A DNA stretch of 64,000 nt. It comes from Karstenula rhodostoma CBS 690.94 (lineage: Eukaryota; Ascomycota; Dothideomycetes; Pleosporales; Didymosphaeriaceae). The stretch covers positions 124,001-188,000 of the forward strand of contig MU001499.1 in NCBI GenBank assembly GCA_010093485.1, in the 5' to 3' direction. Positions within the stretch are counted from its first letter, which is position 1, and every line of letters begins with the position of its first letter. The notes under the pieces are model-generated. The model ran no database searches. It worked only from the letters and a program-made list of their open reading frames with translations, and had not been told where the DNA came from. This document shows, piece by piece, positions 22,100-33,546 of the stretch. The position numbers were made by a program, and so were the translations under genes.

Positions 22100-23051
22100 T
22101 CACAACAACAGTCCAACAACCCCAACAACCCCCACAAGCCCCATCCCCCCTCCGCCAGTCCTCTCCGCCCTCCCCTCCGAAGCCGTCGTACTCGCAGCCC
22201 CACTCTGCACAAACGTCGGCGCCTCCCCCGTCGTCCCCACACTCGTCTCACTCCCAGCCGACCCCACCGTCTCCGTACTACTCGACCCTGTCGCCGTATT
22301 GCTCGACCCTACTTCCGCGCTTCTGGAACTACCATTCTCAGTGGTAGACGCAACACCCTCCCTACTCGCCTCAAACCCCGTAAAAGACACCCCACCCATC
22401 TCCGTCTCCGTCCTCAGCCCAGACGACCTCTCATCCACCTCAGACACGACTTCATAGCTTGTCTTCCTACTCGCACACCCATAGTGGCCGTACGTGCTGC
22501 CGGAGACGACACTGTACAGCGTCGCGCAGTACGGCGCGTAGACCTCGGGACTGGCCCTTGTTAACTTCTTCTTCGTAAGAGATAGGAATGGGGATGGAGA
22601 AACGCACCACCCCGTAACCAACGCATTACCATAGCATTCCTCGCTCTCTCGACACTCATCAATAGACTTCCTATTCACACACGCAGTGTAAACATCACAC
22701 TCCGCGATAGCGGACCCAGTGCAGCAGCCAAACCACGCGTAGGCATCGTCGTACATGCAGTTCCACCCGGGGTCGCAGTAGAGCGGGTAGTCTGGTGCGC
22801 ATACAGTCAGTCCGGCAGATACGATATCGGTAGCGGTGAACAAGCGGACCTGCATCTCCCTCGAGATATCCACACAGCCCAGGATCCTCTTGTCTCCGGA
22901 ACACCCCCAGCGGCGCAGAAGTCGGTCTAGGCGTCCACCCCTCCGCGGGGAAGAGCTGGTTCGCAGGCGTGGCGCGAGGCTGGTGGAGTTGCAGCGCTGC
23001 TGCGAAATGCCCTAGTAATACGCAGCGACTCAAGACACGGGCGGTGTACAT
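22100..23051 (-). CDS. secreted Cys-rich protein with Ser/Thr-rich tail and GPI-like C-terminus
   Basis: Exons 23051-22850, 22791-22608 and 22550-22100, 278 aa. Intron 1 (58 nt) has an unusual GTCCGC donor but a good CTGAC branch and CAG acceptor; it is needed to join CGYLEGDA to YPLYCDPGWNCMYDD. Intron 2 (57 nt) is GTGCGT...CAG. A signal peptide is followed by FPAEGWTPRPTSAP and RRQ, a pattern I know from dothideomycete Cys-rich wall proteins. Next comes a Cys domain (WFGCCTGS, ECDVYTACVNR, YAPYCATLYSVV, YGHYGCAS), a long Ser/Thr/Gly linker, and a hydrophobic C-terminus (GLVGVVGVVGLLL) suited to GPI attachment. Probably a cell-surface protein of unknown function, next to another wall-type gene. 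Confidence 0.78.
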
Positions 23052-23663
23052 CGTGTTTCGCGTTTTCGCCCCGGAAAATGGCAGAATACGCGATCTTGTA
23101 CAAAGATACTGCAACGAGGTTGTCGCAGCAGTAGAAACCCGTGCGCGGCGCTGCCTAGCTACAAATACCTACGCCCCGCCAGGCTGTGAGTTGCAGCAAC
23201 TCGTCTATCTTCGTCGTTTTGGGCCGCAGTGGCACAGGGACTCGTGTGTACCATTGGCAGCGTGGAGGTACCAATGCTGCGGCGTAGGGCGCCGGCGCTC
23301 GTATTCGCTTGGATGAGAGAACAAATAACTCGCTGTCTCTCGAGGACTTGCCCAGTGATAGAGGACGGCACGGGTGAAGGTTTGTACGGTCGTAGAAGGA
23401 TTTCCACTCGCTTAAGTGTTCTGCGGCGCGTCAGATCATCTTGCCGACTCAGAGTACCTCAAAAGGCAGGTCTTTGGCACGCGTCTGATGACTCAAGGCT
23501 ACACTCTAACATCAGTGTTTGGAACAATGGATGAGAAGCATAAGAGGTCCATTACAATACATACAAGATCCTACACAAAATCCTCTTTCTAGCCCATTAC
23601 CCGTCCATAACACGCAAAACACTAGCTCTAGGTCCACCCCTCTCTATCATCTGCTGAACTCTT
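23052..23663. other. intergenic, no gene recognised
   Basis: Between the start of the Cys-rich gene and the 3' end of the NADH dehydrogenase, both minus strand. Only short shadow frames are seen. Confidence 0.5.
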
Positions 23664-25583
23664 CTAAAAACGACTTACATCCCGCCCAAACAGCCAATTA
23701 ATCGCCCTGGATTTCGTTAGCAAGACCTTCTAAGCATGGTGCTCAACCTACCAGTAAACAGGAATCAGAATCTTATTCCGCCAGCTCACGCTCTTAGTGA
23801 GGTAAGCGCCGCGCCAGATAATCCACGCAAGGCGTCCAGAGATGCCACCAGCATTCCCGCCACCTTGGAGCAATGCATTCCAGTTCCCCAGATACGCCAT
23901 CACACCCATGTTCTTCCACGCGAAGCCGCCAACCGTCTCGATATCGCCCTTGTTGAGGCGCTTAGCCAGCCAGGAAGCTTTTTGGGCAGCGACTTGAGCC
24001 GTGGCAGGATACTGAGCTCCTTCCATGATGGCGCAATCGCCGAGGACGAAAACATCGTTCAGAATGGCTTCCGTCCTGGTGTCGTCTTTGGCGTCGGCGA
24101 CGAGCTTCAAACGAAGTCGTGTATCGGTTATGACCGAGCCCGTCTTCTCGTCGATCTTTACGCGCCAGCGGAGGTTCCCTGGATCGTTGGACGGCCCTTC
24201 GAGGCGCCTGAAGTCGTTGGGAATCTCGTGGACGTCGCTGAGCGCATGAGCGACAAAGGGGTTCTGCATGAGTCCGGTGCCTGGGTTCGCCAGATTAGCA
24301 AAAGCCTGCGCTGTCTCGAAAGTGGCACATACTCCAGACTACCATGCCGATGCCGACCTCGCCTTCTTCTTTGACCTTCAGAGTGTACACCGAATGGTCG
24401 TCTTTCGACGAGACTTTCTCGCCAGGAGCGCCTGGCCGCAGTTCTTCCACATGATGATTGGTCTTGATGCTGATGCCCTCGCGCGCAAAGGTATTCATAG
24501 CGTATTGGGCTAACTTCTCGTCGAACATGGGGAGTACCTTACTCGCGACATCGTATACTGTGATCTTGGAGAAGTGGACTAGTTCAGGATAGATGCGTGC
24601 GAGATCTTCACGAATGATATCGTGTAACTCAGCGGAAAACTCAATGCCGGTGGGTCCTCCACCAACGACGGCAAAATTGAGAAGCTGCTTGCGTTGCTCA
24701 TCGGTGGTCGTCGGTAGAGCTGCGGTTTCGAAGCAGGCCAAGATGCGGTTCCGGATCTTGCGCGCATCGCCGACGTCTTTCAGGAACATACTAGCAAACC
24801 AGTCAGCCTTCCGCTATCAGCCGGTGTTGAGAGTACCCACGCATGCTCCTTCACTCCCGGTGTGCCAAACGTCTGGCTATAACAGCCCACACTGACGATC
24901 AACTTGTCGTAGGTGAGATCGAACAGCTTGCCTTTCTGCGCTTCCGCCTCTCTCCTCTCAAACCTATGCTTCTTCGACTCCCCCGCATTTCTATCGCCCA
25001 CCCCGGCCGTCGATTGTCCCCCTTCCTCGACCGCCTCTTCAATCGTTATCTTCTTGTTCTTGAAGTCGACCTCATCTGCCCACCCCTGGAAGAAGTCGAC
25101 ATTCGTCCTCCTCGTGCGTATTGGCTCCATTGCAGTTCGGAACTCAAGCGTCCCCACCGAAGTGGAAGCAAGCAAAGGCGTGAATGCAAAGTACGAACGC
25201 GGCGATACAACGACGGCCTGGTATTTCTTGGGGTCGAGTGCTCTCGCGACCGTGTATCCAGCCCAACCACTGCCCAGTATGACGACTCGTTCGCGCTCTG
25301 TTTGGAGCCCAATTAGCCTTAGGTCCCTCTGCGAAAGAACCATCGCGCTTTGCGATAGTTGTTTATGAGGCTGCTTACCATCTCGTTTCGAGTCCAATTG
25401 ACTTGTAGTCATAGCTCTCCCCTGCTGCGCAGCACCGCCATATCGATGGCATGAGCCAGTGACGGCCTGCGAGACGAGTAATTGGTGGCCTGTTGAAGAC
25501 AACGGCCTCGCTGTTCGCATGGAGCTCCGCGATAGCAGCCGTAGTTCGGAGGGCAGCTGAGCTAGGCGCGCAGATGGCTGCAT
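23664..25583 (-). CDS. alternative (type II, external) NADH dehydrogenase, mitochondrial
   Basis: Four exons, 25583-24841, 24790-24333, 24280-23752 and 23706-23664, 590 aa. Introns of 45-52 nt use GTGGGT, GTATGT and GTAGGT donors. The 14-codon last exon supplies the family-typical C-terminus (INWLFGRDVSRF). The ATG at 25583 opens an Arg/Ser-rich mitochondrial presequence. Two Rossmann folds are clear: FAD site VVILGSGWAGYTVARAL near 100-116 and NADH site FAVVGGGPTGIEFSAEL near 286-302. Further conserved runs are SYFAFTPLLASTSVGTLEFR and FVLGDCAIMEGAQYPATAQV. Such enzymes oxidise NADH and reduce ubiquinone without pumping protons, on the inner mitochondrial membrane. NDE1/NDI1 type; external placement is inferred only from overall similarity. 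Confidence 0.94.
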
Positions 25584-26167
25584 CGTGTTGATGCGACTAA
25601 ACAAGCGAAGATGCTCAGCCAAGGGGTCTCTTCTTGGTTATAAGCGCTGCGGAGCTGTGGTGGAGCTGCTGCATTTTCATCTTTTGCGCCGGAGAGTCGC
25701 GGAAAGCGGAAAGCGCGACGAATGACGTAGGGTGCGATACGGTGCGTGCGGCCGGCGCGAACGACTGCGAGTGCCGTTCATGCACGCATAATCGCGGCGT
25801 CCAGGCTCATCAACGGGGCTGACCATCGCTCGTGGAAGAGTAATAAGATGGTGAGGAGTTCCGCTGCTCGGAATGCAGTGGGCGGCTCCTTCCGAGCTAC
25901 CCCTACCCATGGTGATCGCCAATTGGCTGAAACGAGAATCGCCCCCTTCGCTGGATAAGCAGACTTGCAGGTCAGATGCGTTCTCAAATGATCACTCTTT
26001 TGAGCAAAAAGACTTGGGTAAGCATTGCTTCCGATTCATGTTCGTGTCTAAGCCCCGAGAGTGGGACCGCTGACTATAGGGCTGCCCTAGGTATCGCCTC
26101 GCTGTGAATAATGTCTATGCCAAACACCGACTCCCGACCATGAGTATCTCTTAATACGTGCAGCATA
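25584..26167. other. promoter region of the NADH dehydrogenase and 3' flank of arginase
   Basis: No coding frame is supported. The first part should be the NADH dehydrogenase promoter. Confidence 0.45.
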
Positions 26168-27249
26168 CTACAAAAGCGTATCACCGAGTGCGCATCGAAC
26201 AATACTGCACCCAGCCCGGACGGTATCGCTCGCACCTTGCTCGTCCAAGCTCGGGTTGACCTCGACGAGATCCAGAGCAACCAACGAGCCCGTCTCAGCC
26301 ACACACTCAGCAATGAAGTCTCCCTCGCGCAGGGTCAAGCCTCCTCGCACAGGCGTACCCGTGCTGGGAGCCCACATCGGGTCCAGCGCATCCACATCGA
26401 AAGACAGATGGATGGGCGTGTCGCTGCCAATCCAGCCCAGAGCCATGTCCATGACCTTACCGATGCCGTGTCTGCAGTCTCGAGTTAGTACAAACCTCCT
26501 ACACTATAGAGAGGAGATGTGGAGCTTACCGGTCAATGTCGTGCATCGAGAACGCCTTGATCCCGTGCTCCCTCAGAATCTTCTTCTCGCCACTGTCTAC
26601 GTCCCTCAAACCGATGTACACAATCTTCTTCGTGCTCAACCGGTGGTGCTCCTTCAGCCACCCGAACGTGTCTTCTCTCTCTTCCTTTGCGAGGCCCGTC
26701 AGAAACGCTACAGGCATGCCGTGGATGTTTCCGCTGTCCGACGTCTCAGGCGTGTTGATGTCCGCGTGCGCATCAACCCAGATGACTGCGATTTCCTTGT
26801 CGAGGCGTTCCCGGATCGCTCTTGCTGTTCCGGAAACGGTGCCTATGGCAATGGAATGGTCGCCGCCGAGGGTGAGGACGAGTTTCCCGCTCTTCGCGTG
26901 GTTGTAGACCTGCTCGCTGACTGCTTGTGTGGCGGCGCTGACGAACTTGGGCTGCTTCATTCCCCGGTAGTCTGGGTCCTCGGCGGGCATGAATTGAGAG
27001 TAGTCGTGCACCTCGCCATCGAAGCTGACTTTGAACTCGAGTTCTTCTTCCAATTGCTGGATCAGACCATGTTGAATGAGAGCTTGGGGCGCTGCGTCGA
27101 CGCCGGCTTTAGGCTGTCCTGCGTTAGCTGAAGCTGCGAAGCAAGGAGAGCGCGCTGCTCACCTGGCCGCCGCTGAAGCCCACGGCCACAACACCCAGGT
27201 CGTGGCGGTTGGGGAGGAATTTAGGCTGTATCTGCGGTGCGGACGTCAT
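26168..27249 (-). CDS. arginase
   Basis: Exons 27249-27163, 27113-26530 and 26471-26168, 324 aa, normal arginase length. Intron 1 (49 nt) uses the second of two nearby acceptors (GACAG, 5 nt after GCAG); only that one keeps [16 protein letters not shown] in frame. Intron 2 is 58 nt (GTAAGC...CAG). Binuclear manganese motifs are complete: [33 protein letters not shown] and [20 protein letters not shown]. The C-terminus [14 protein letters not shown] carries the substrate-side Glu. The enzyme cleaves L-arginine to ornithine and urea in nitrogen catabolism and is cytosolic. It diverges from the DUF167 gene across 849 bp. Confidence 0.95.
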
Positions 27250-28098
27250 GTTGGTGTACGAAAGCTTCACTTGCATATTAGCGCTGCGTATTGACACTCG
27301 AGAAACTTCGCGATTGCGGTCGGCACAGAGGAAAGAGGAGCTGGACTGGACTCCATCTGGAACACCGTCATGAAAAACAAGGCAGTCACCTACCCCGGAC
27401 TTTGTATATCTCGTGTTCGCCTATGTATGTATATGCGCAATAAGGCACGTAATTATTGCAGCCACAGCCTCTTCGGCTATGTATACGTTGACTGTGGAAA
27501 GAGACGGGGAAAAGGCGGGTGTGACAGACGGGTGCGAAAGGGCGCACCGGGCGCCTTTTATCGCTGTGGGCTGCGCCATCTCTTAGGTAAGTGTATCCTT
27601 TGAAATCTCTTCTCGTCGCGAAGACCTGTACTTAGGGGAAGTCGTGAGTTTGGAATTTCCCCTAAGTACAGGTGTAGACGGCGGTTTATCTGGGAGCCCC
27701 GCTAGCGCCTCCATGCGGCTGATGAGCGCCGAGGAGCGGCCTGGGCCTTTGGCCGTGGTTGAAGGCCACTGCATGAAGAGTATATATGGAAGAATGGAGA
27801 ACGCACTCGTATAGTGGACCTTGAGAGACTACGCGGATGCAGTTTCGGTCCATCTTCTACACGAGAAGATTGCTCGAGATCCCCAGCTCCCGTCTCCAGT
27901 CTTATCGCGCACATGGCCCGTGCCCCGCGGTTGCGATCAGATCGGCACAACCCTGCACTAATCCGGAAATTACGTCATCCAGCGCTCCATCAGATAACTC
28001 GGTGCTGCCGGCACATCGCCGAGCAATCTCCACTCCACACATTGCCCCGACATGTCCGGTGACCTTCCTCTTTCACCGCCTAGGCAGACCCGCTTACC
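27250..28098. other. divergent intergenic region containing a perfect 17-bp hairpin
   Basis: Between arginase (minus) and the DUF167 gene (plus). It must hold both promoters. The inverted repeat at 27624-27673 is described separately. No gene is seen. Confidence 0.5.
27624..27673. repeat. perfect inverted repeat, 17-bp arms, 16-nt loop
   Basis: The arm ACCTGTACTTAGGGGAA at 27624-27640 is exactly complementary to 27657-27673. It can form a strong cruciform or, if transcribed, a hairpin. It may be an operator, an RNA element or a transposon tip. Confidence 0.9.
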
Positions 28099-28509
28099 AT
28101 GTTGCCGCCCGCCATCCGCTTCGTTGCCACCAAGGGATCGAAGACACCCACCGGCTCTATTCAGCTCCTTTGCCGAGTAAAGCCGGGCGTCAGCGCGAAC
28201 AGAGAAGGTGTCTCGGGCATTTCCGACAATGCTGTCGAGGTGTGTGTTGCAGCGCGCGCGAAGGAGGGCGAGGCAAATAAAGCCGTCAGAGACGTTCTAG
28301 CGGAGGCAAGCAGCTTTGACAAACTTCGCAGTCGGTATATCCCTAACAGAAACGAGGCTCTCAAAGTACCAAAATCCGACGTGGATATCGTCAAAGGCAT
28401 GAAGAGCAGAGACAAGACCGTGATGGTTGGCAACATCAGGATAAGCGGCACGCCAGAAGAGTACATTGAGAGAGTGAAGGCCGCGTTGCAAGAGCGCGCA
28501 AGTACGTAG
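28099..28509 (+). CDS. DUF167 / UPF0235 (YggU-like) small protein
   Basis: Single exon, 136 aa, ATG at 28099 in a good context (ACCATG). The middle carries the DUF167 pattern: LLCRVKPGVSANREGV, VEVCVAARAKEGEANKAV and an alternating beta-alpha layout, with a fungal insertion before DKTVMVGNI. The family fold is a small alpha/beta sandwich found in bacteria and eukaryotes; its biochemical role is not established. Intact; no targeting signal is obvious. Confidence 0.88.
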   Translation: MLPPAIRFVATKGSKTPTGSIQLLCRVKPGVSANREGVSGISDNAVEVCVAARAKEGEANKAVRDVLAEASSFDKLRSRYIPNRNEALKVPKSDVDIVKGMKSRDKTVMVGNIRISGTPEEYIERVKAALQERAST

Positions 28510-28772
28510 CGTCCACCATTGCGAGCATATTCCGTGAAGCAGCACCACTGGCATGTCCTCCCCGCAGTATACCCAAAAGAGCGACCGGAGAACGAGTAAA
28601 CAGGATAAATTTACAATGTGATATATGTGTCTTTCATTCCAAGTCCATTCCTCATTGGGACGTCTAACCAGACGCCAAACTGACAGTAATGCCACCACAA
28701 GTGAACGAATGACACCCAAGGACCCAGACCACATTGAATGTTGTCGCCACCAACACCACATGCTACACTCAA

Positions 28773-29527
28773 TCAAGCCTTTCCCTTGCTCATACCACAC
28801 CTCTTCATACACTCGTCACTGCCGTAGACAGATCCAGTACCCACCCCAGGGATATTCTTACCCGTAGCTTGGACGTCCATGGTGGGATTGCCAAACGCAG
28901 CGCGTATCATGTCATCACGTATACTCCACAGCCCGCCAGCAATGTTCATCGTACCAGTGTCTTCCGAGTTGAGCGCGCTGATGAGGTACGCGTCGTCGCA
29001 GCCTGTATAAGATGGTTAGGACTATATTCGACATAAGCTTGGGTCCAGCGATGCAACGCACCGTTGTTCTGCATGCTGTGGATGCTGCCCAGGGGGAAAA
29101 TTGTCATTTTGCCTGGCGTCAGCGTCGTCGACACGGTCCTCACGCCGTTCTCATTGACCATCCACGTCGTCGTGTTGCCTGTGATGGCGATCACCATGTT
29201 CGTTGCGCGCGGATGATAGTGGGCCGGCAACATGGCGCAAGGGCCGAGATTGAGCTGTGCAATGGTCATCCCATGACCAACCATGGCAGGGAAGGTCGCT
29301 GCGTTGGCGTTCTTGACGCTCCCTGGTTTAAACGACTCGGTCGGATGCGCCGAGTTGAAGTCGTACATCCAGTCCTCGTCTTTGGCGAGTATCTGGTGTT
29401 TATCGTAGACAGTGGCTGCGAGCTTGAGGCGTGAGACGAGGTCTTGGTTCACTGTCTTATCGAGTTTGTCCATGGCGTAAGCCAATCGATGGAAGAAGAG
29501 GACAACCGCGAAGAAACAGTTGACCAT
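28773..29527 (-). CDS. secreted cupin (spherulin 1A/germin-like)
   Basis: Exons 29527-29062 and 29002-28773, 231 aa. The 59-nt intron has GTGCGT and ACAG ends. The ATG at 29527 gives a hydrophobic leader (MVNCFFAVVLFFHRLAYA), so the protein is probably secreted; a longer frame starts with TTG and is rejected. Cupin motif 1 is GPCAMLPAHYHPRATNMVI, with the His-x-His metal ligands, and motif 2 is PLGSIHSMQNNG at the splice, continuing as GCDDAYLISALNSEDTGTMN. The C-terminus has two Cys (DECMKRCG). Germin-like cupins bind manganese; some are oxalate oxidases or superoxide dismutases, others wall proteins. Enzyme activity cannot be assigned. Confidence 0.9.
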
Positions 29528-31475
29528 GATTGTAGCTGCTGTTGTCAAAGGAGGAGACTTCGGTGAAGCCGCTTGGTCTTGAGCGGTTGATGAACCACCC
29601 TCCTCTCAAGTGAACTGGCAGATGCTTCACAACTCTGTCTGCCGTGAGGAGGATACTTTTCCGCAAGGCAACCGTGCTGTGTCAACGTGATATCGCGGGG
29701 TGGACGGACTGATGACGAGTGGAGGAGTATGTGGTAGTACCCGATTCGTAGGAGAATCGGAGGACAAACGGACGAAACCAGAGCCTGAGCACTGTGAAGA
29801 AGATGGTGTCCCTGTGACAAAACCTCACGACGAGCTGCGAGAACTTTACGAGTCTACTGACGCAATAGCAAGCTTTTATATGCGAAATGAAAAGCTGCCC
29901 AGGGCTACTTGTGATGCGGCCGAGTCAAACTTTCGACCGCCCCTCCCTTCGTCGTAGCCTCGAAGCCACGGTTACTCTAACGTGAAGAGGCGTCTTTGGA
30001 GGAATATTAAAGACTGGGTCCTTGGCAATCGCCTCTACAGGTACCATTACTCGGTAAGGCACGCGCCCGCTCCCTTGAGAGTTTGTGAATGCGAAGTGGG
30101 TCTCTTGTTGCTTTATGTCGCGGGATTAAATGGACGGTCCGTTATCGGATATGGTTATCGTTATCCACGTAGCATCAGCGGGACTCGATGTGAAAAGTAC
30201 GTACCTTCAGGTAGTCTAGTCTCCATACCCGGTTCTGGGTGAGTAGTCGCACGCGCGGCCCCGGTCGTCGGGACCCAAAGTGATCCGCAGAGTCTTCGCC
30301 GTGCGAGACACAGCCGAGAGGTATCATGTTTCGAGTCCTCTGGCCCCGTGATGGCTTTGAACCAGAATCATGTTTAGACGCCACTCTCAGGGTTGCAGTT
30401 TAGTGACTGTAAGACTTCAGCAGCATCCTGCCCCAATATCTCGCCTCTTTGTGCTGAGCAACGTGGTATGCTCCGTCACTCTGTCTGGACTAGATACAGA
30501 TTTGGGTCGAGATGGCTAAAGGTCTATGAAATCGTGAAGCAAGACCTGTACAGTTCAGGTTGGTGCTGTCCACTTGTTTGTCCTACCCAGGACTTGTTCG
30601 ATTGATTGACAGATGAGTTACACTATCTCCGCCGCGTCGCCTGTATAGCACGCGCTATCCGACGCCACGGTTGCGCATTGGTGAAAGCTGCGGTCTAACA
30701 CATGAAAAACGTCGGCTCAGTTGATTGGAAGTGCCAAACCGGCAGTCTACGCCTTAGAAGTGGCGCACATGTGCGCAGGTAGAACAAGTGAGACGCAGGC
30801 TGCGCCAATTAGCTTTCTGATCTGGGGCACCACTTCCGTCGCGCACCAAACAATGCTGCCGTGTGATTGAAGCGTGCGCGGAGAGCGGAACAGTGATAAG
30901 ACATCGACAACCTTGTAAATACACCTTGGTTTGCCTGAGGAGCGTTTGGTGAATAATTTCGACTGCTAAGTAGTAAATAAATTTTGTGTATCATCAGTCC
31001 AATCCGATCGAGCATCGCGCAGCAGTAGTATCTCCAAACTTGATATGCTCTAAGGGTTTGCAGTGCATCCCTTCAGTGTAACGTTGGTCTAGTCGTACAT
31101 GCCAAGGCCCGGAAAGCCTTCGCCGCTTTGCTGGTAAAGCAGCTCGGTACGACGACCGTGCCGTGCCGCGTCATACAAGTAATCACTGGGAGAGCATATC
31201 GATTTGAGCTGTTATAGTAGACCTGGTGTACGGTCGCTGAGCAACTGTCGAGCGAATGAAGAGGGCGAGTTCGAGTGACCACGTATCTATGTGCATGTTC
31301 GCACACGTTGAATGTATTGTCCGATAGGTCTATTGAATCTAAAATTTAGCATTCTTCCTGATTTCTTGATATGTCAACCAGAGCCAGAGGAAAAGCCGTC
31401 GTGGCGAACCGAGGACGCGGTGAGTTCTCTGCACATCATACCTTTGCTTGGTACATCCAAACAGATCGAACATTT
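29528..31475. other. intergenic, about 1.9 kb, no gene recognised
   Basis: Ordinary composition with slightly AT-rich spots. I looked for tRNA near 30200-30340 (a TTCGAGTCC-like run) and found no cloverleaf. Frames are short and lack splice or start logic. Confidence 0.45.
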
Positions 31476-33546
31476 TCAGGTATCTGCCATGGGCACGTCC
31501 TGCTCTTCTTGGCCCCGCATGAGGTAGTTCACGATGCCCCAAATCCCCCGCATAGCTTCTGCGCGGTCATCGATGTCGAACAAGTCAAACCATCGAGTCC
31601 TCTGCAGCTTTGGTGAACACCAGTCCGGATCAGCTGGATCTTGAGGGAGAGTGCCTTCAGCCAAGAATCGGAGGTAGTCTGGATGTACCCGTAGCTTCAA
31701 GATACTGATATGGTGGTTTAATGACGATACCAAAAAGACCTGAGGAATAGTCAGCAACCTCATCTGCAATCGCCTTCCCAACGACCTACATCATCCCAAG
31801 CGGTTTTGCGATCTTTGCCGATCGCTTCATAGACCACCTTTGGGTCCCAAAGTGGGTTTCCAGGTTTTAGGGTCTTCCAGATGTCCGCTGGCGTCGGTCT
31901 TCGCCGAATCTTGGACCCGTCTCGGGACCTTCCAGGCATGCTTTGGTCTGCCTTCGCCGCTGGTTCTGGAGCTGGGGCGTCACTTGCACCCTTGGCTTCA
32001 CCCACTCCTCCACCTGGGCCTCCACCCCATCGATGCGTCATCGTCCACCACTTTCCTTCACCGCCTCTTTTCTCTGTCTTACCCTCCCTTGCCCTTTCCT
32101 GAGCGAGTAAAAGCAAACCACCTAACTCGCGGACAGTGTCCAGCACGGAATCGGCTTGCAAATCCCCGGTTGAGCCGAAGCTGGTGTCTGCTCTACACTG
32201 CACACCAAGCAGGGGACCCTCCATCCATCCTTGACGAGCGCGGATTCTGTCCTGGGGGCCACGCCATGCAACTGTACTCACGCGAACAGGGAAACGCACA
32301 TGCTCCAGCAAAAGCACTGGAGGACGACGATGTGGTACCAGCGTGGCTCCAAACGCCCACGTAATGGGTTCCATAAAAGCACGTACGGTTTCGAGTCGGT
32401 ACGGGTCGGGCATTTCCGCGCCATTACCGATACGGTAGCCTTTATAAGACCCCTTGCTCAGATCAACAGGCTTTTCGGGTAGAGTTCCTGCGTTTGCCTC
32501 CCATGGGCCTTTTGGCGGGGCTGCATTGGCTGGTATAACTTTACTTGCTGTGTTCGAGGCTGCTGTACCGGAAGGCATAGTCGGTTCTGTTTTCGCTTTC
32601 TTGCGGGGTTCTTCCTCATCTGGAGACAGAGAGGAATTCAAATCCTTGTTATTGTTACTGCTCTCTGCCAGTTTTGGAGGAAGGTATTCGTCGAGCGAAT
32701 TGTCCCAGTAGTAAGCCATGTTGTCGAGGCCTTCCCAAAACTTTCGAAAGTGCGCTAGACGTAGTGGTACCTTCTCCCCCATTGGCTTTCGTGTGAGGTT
32801 AGCAAATGCATCTTGATTGCTAAAGGAAATCTCCTTTGCACGCATGTAGAACTCGTTGTGATCTGGAACCCTTCTGCCGTTGCAAAGGATTTTGGTAGCG
32901 GATTCGGTTGGTTTCACGATGTTTTGATCCGGGGCCTCGAACCAGGACCTGGGTGGAAGATACGACTGCGCATCGTTCGATATGGATCCCAGAAGCGTTT
33001 CAAAGTCACACTCGGGTTGAAACGACACGTTCAGTATGGCCAATGTGTCCAAACTGACATCGGATGGCTTCTTCAGTCCGAGGAAGTGGGCAGCAACACC
33101 AGAGCCCGAGTCACCAGTCCAGGACTGGGGTGGTGCCGGCAGCGACGGCTCAGGTGGATTCAGAGAGGGGAAAGTAACGGGTGTCGGCCGTGCCGGTGGC
33201 GATCTCTCTTTCTTGTTGTCGTGTTGGCCTGCGAGAAGGCCGCCTAGAGGTGTGAACCACAATCAGCGATGCTATTGCACGTGCCCCGCGTAGCGCGCAA
33301 GACGAAACATGTTTTGCCAACACATGGCACGAAACATGCGGACCAAGCGACGCAGAGGGTTGGCATGGAGCCGTATCGTGCTGGCGGGATGCAGTGGGAG
33401 GGCTTGGGGAGATGGGTACAGAGGCCGGAGGCTGGCGGCTAACCATGCTAGGTCGTGGGTTCCGCAGGTGGGGACGTGGATGCCGCGGCGCATAGCAAGC
33501 GCTGAGGACAGTTGGGGAGAAGCAACGTACCGCTGAATTGGAACAT
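31476..33546 (-). CDS. unrecognised, probably conserved fungal protein
   Basis: Three exons proposed: 33546-33531 (16 nt), 33243-31790 and 31739-31476, 577 aa. The 50-nt second intron (GTAGGT, CTGAC, CAG) is secure. The first intron is long (287 nt, GTACGT...CTCTAG) and is needed because exon 2 has no ATG; it yields MFQFSGGLLAGQHDNKK. The N-terminal half has a globular-looking segment (LAILNVSFQPECDFETLLGS, DNMAYYWDNSLDEYLPP), then a disordered Lys/Ser/Pro linker. A second globular part follows (YRLETVRAFMEPITWAFGA and VYEAIGKDRKTAWDDVFLVS), ending in SPKLQRTRWFDLFDIDDR and GIWGIVNYLM. No signal peptide, membrane segment or known catalytic motif is visible. Tiny first exons of this kind are common in fungi. 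Confidence 0.72.

Noticed and set aside
30200..30345. Possible tRNA because of a TTTCGAGTCC-like run
   Set aside because: No acceptor stem or anticodon arm can be folded around it on either strand.
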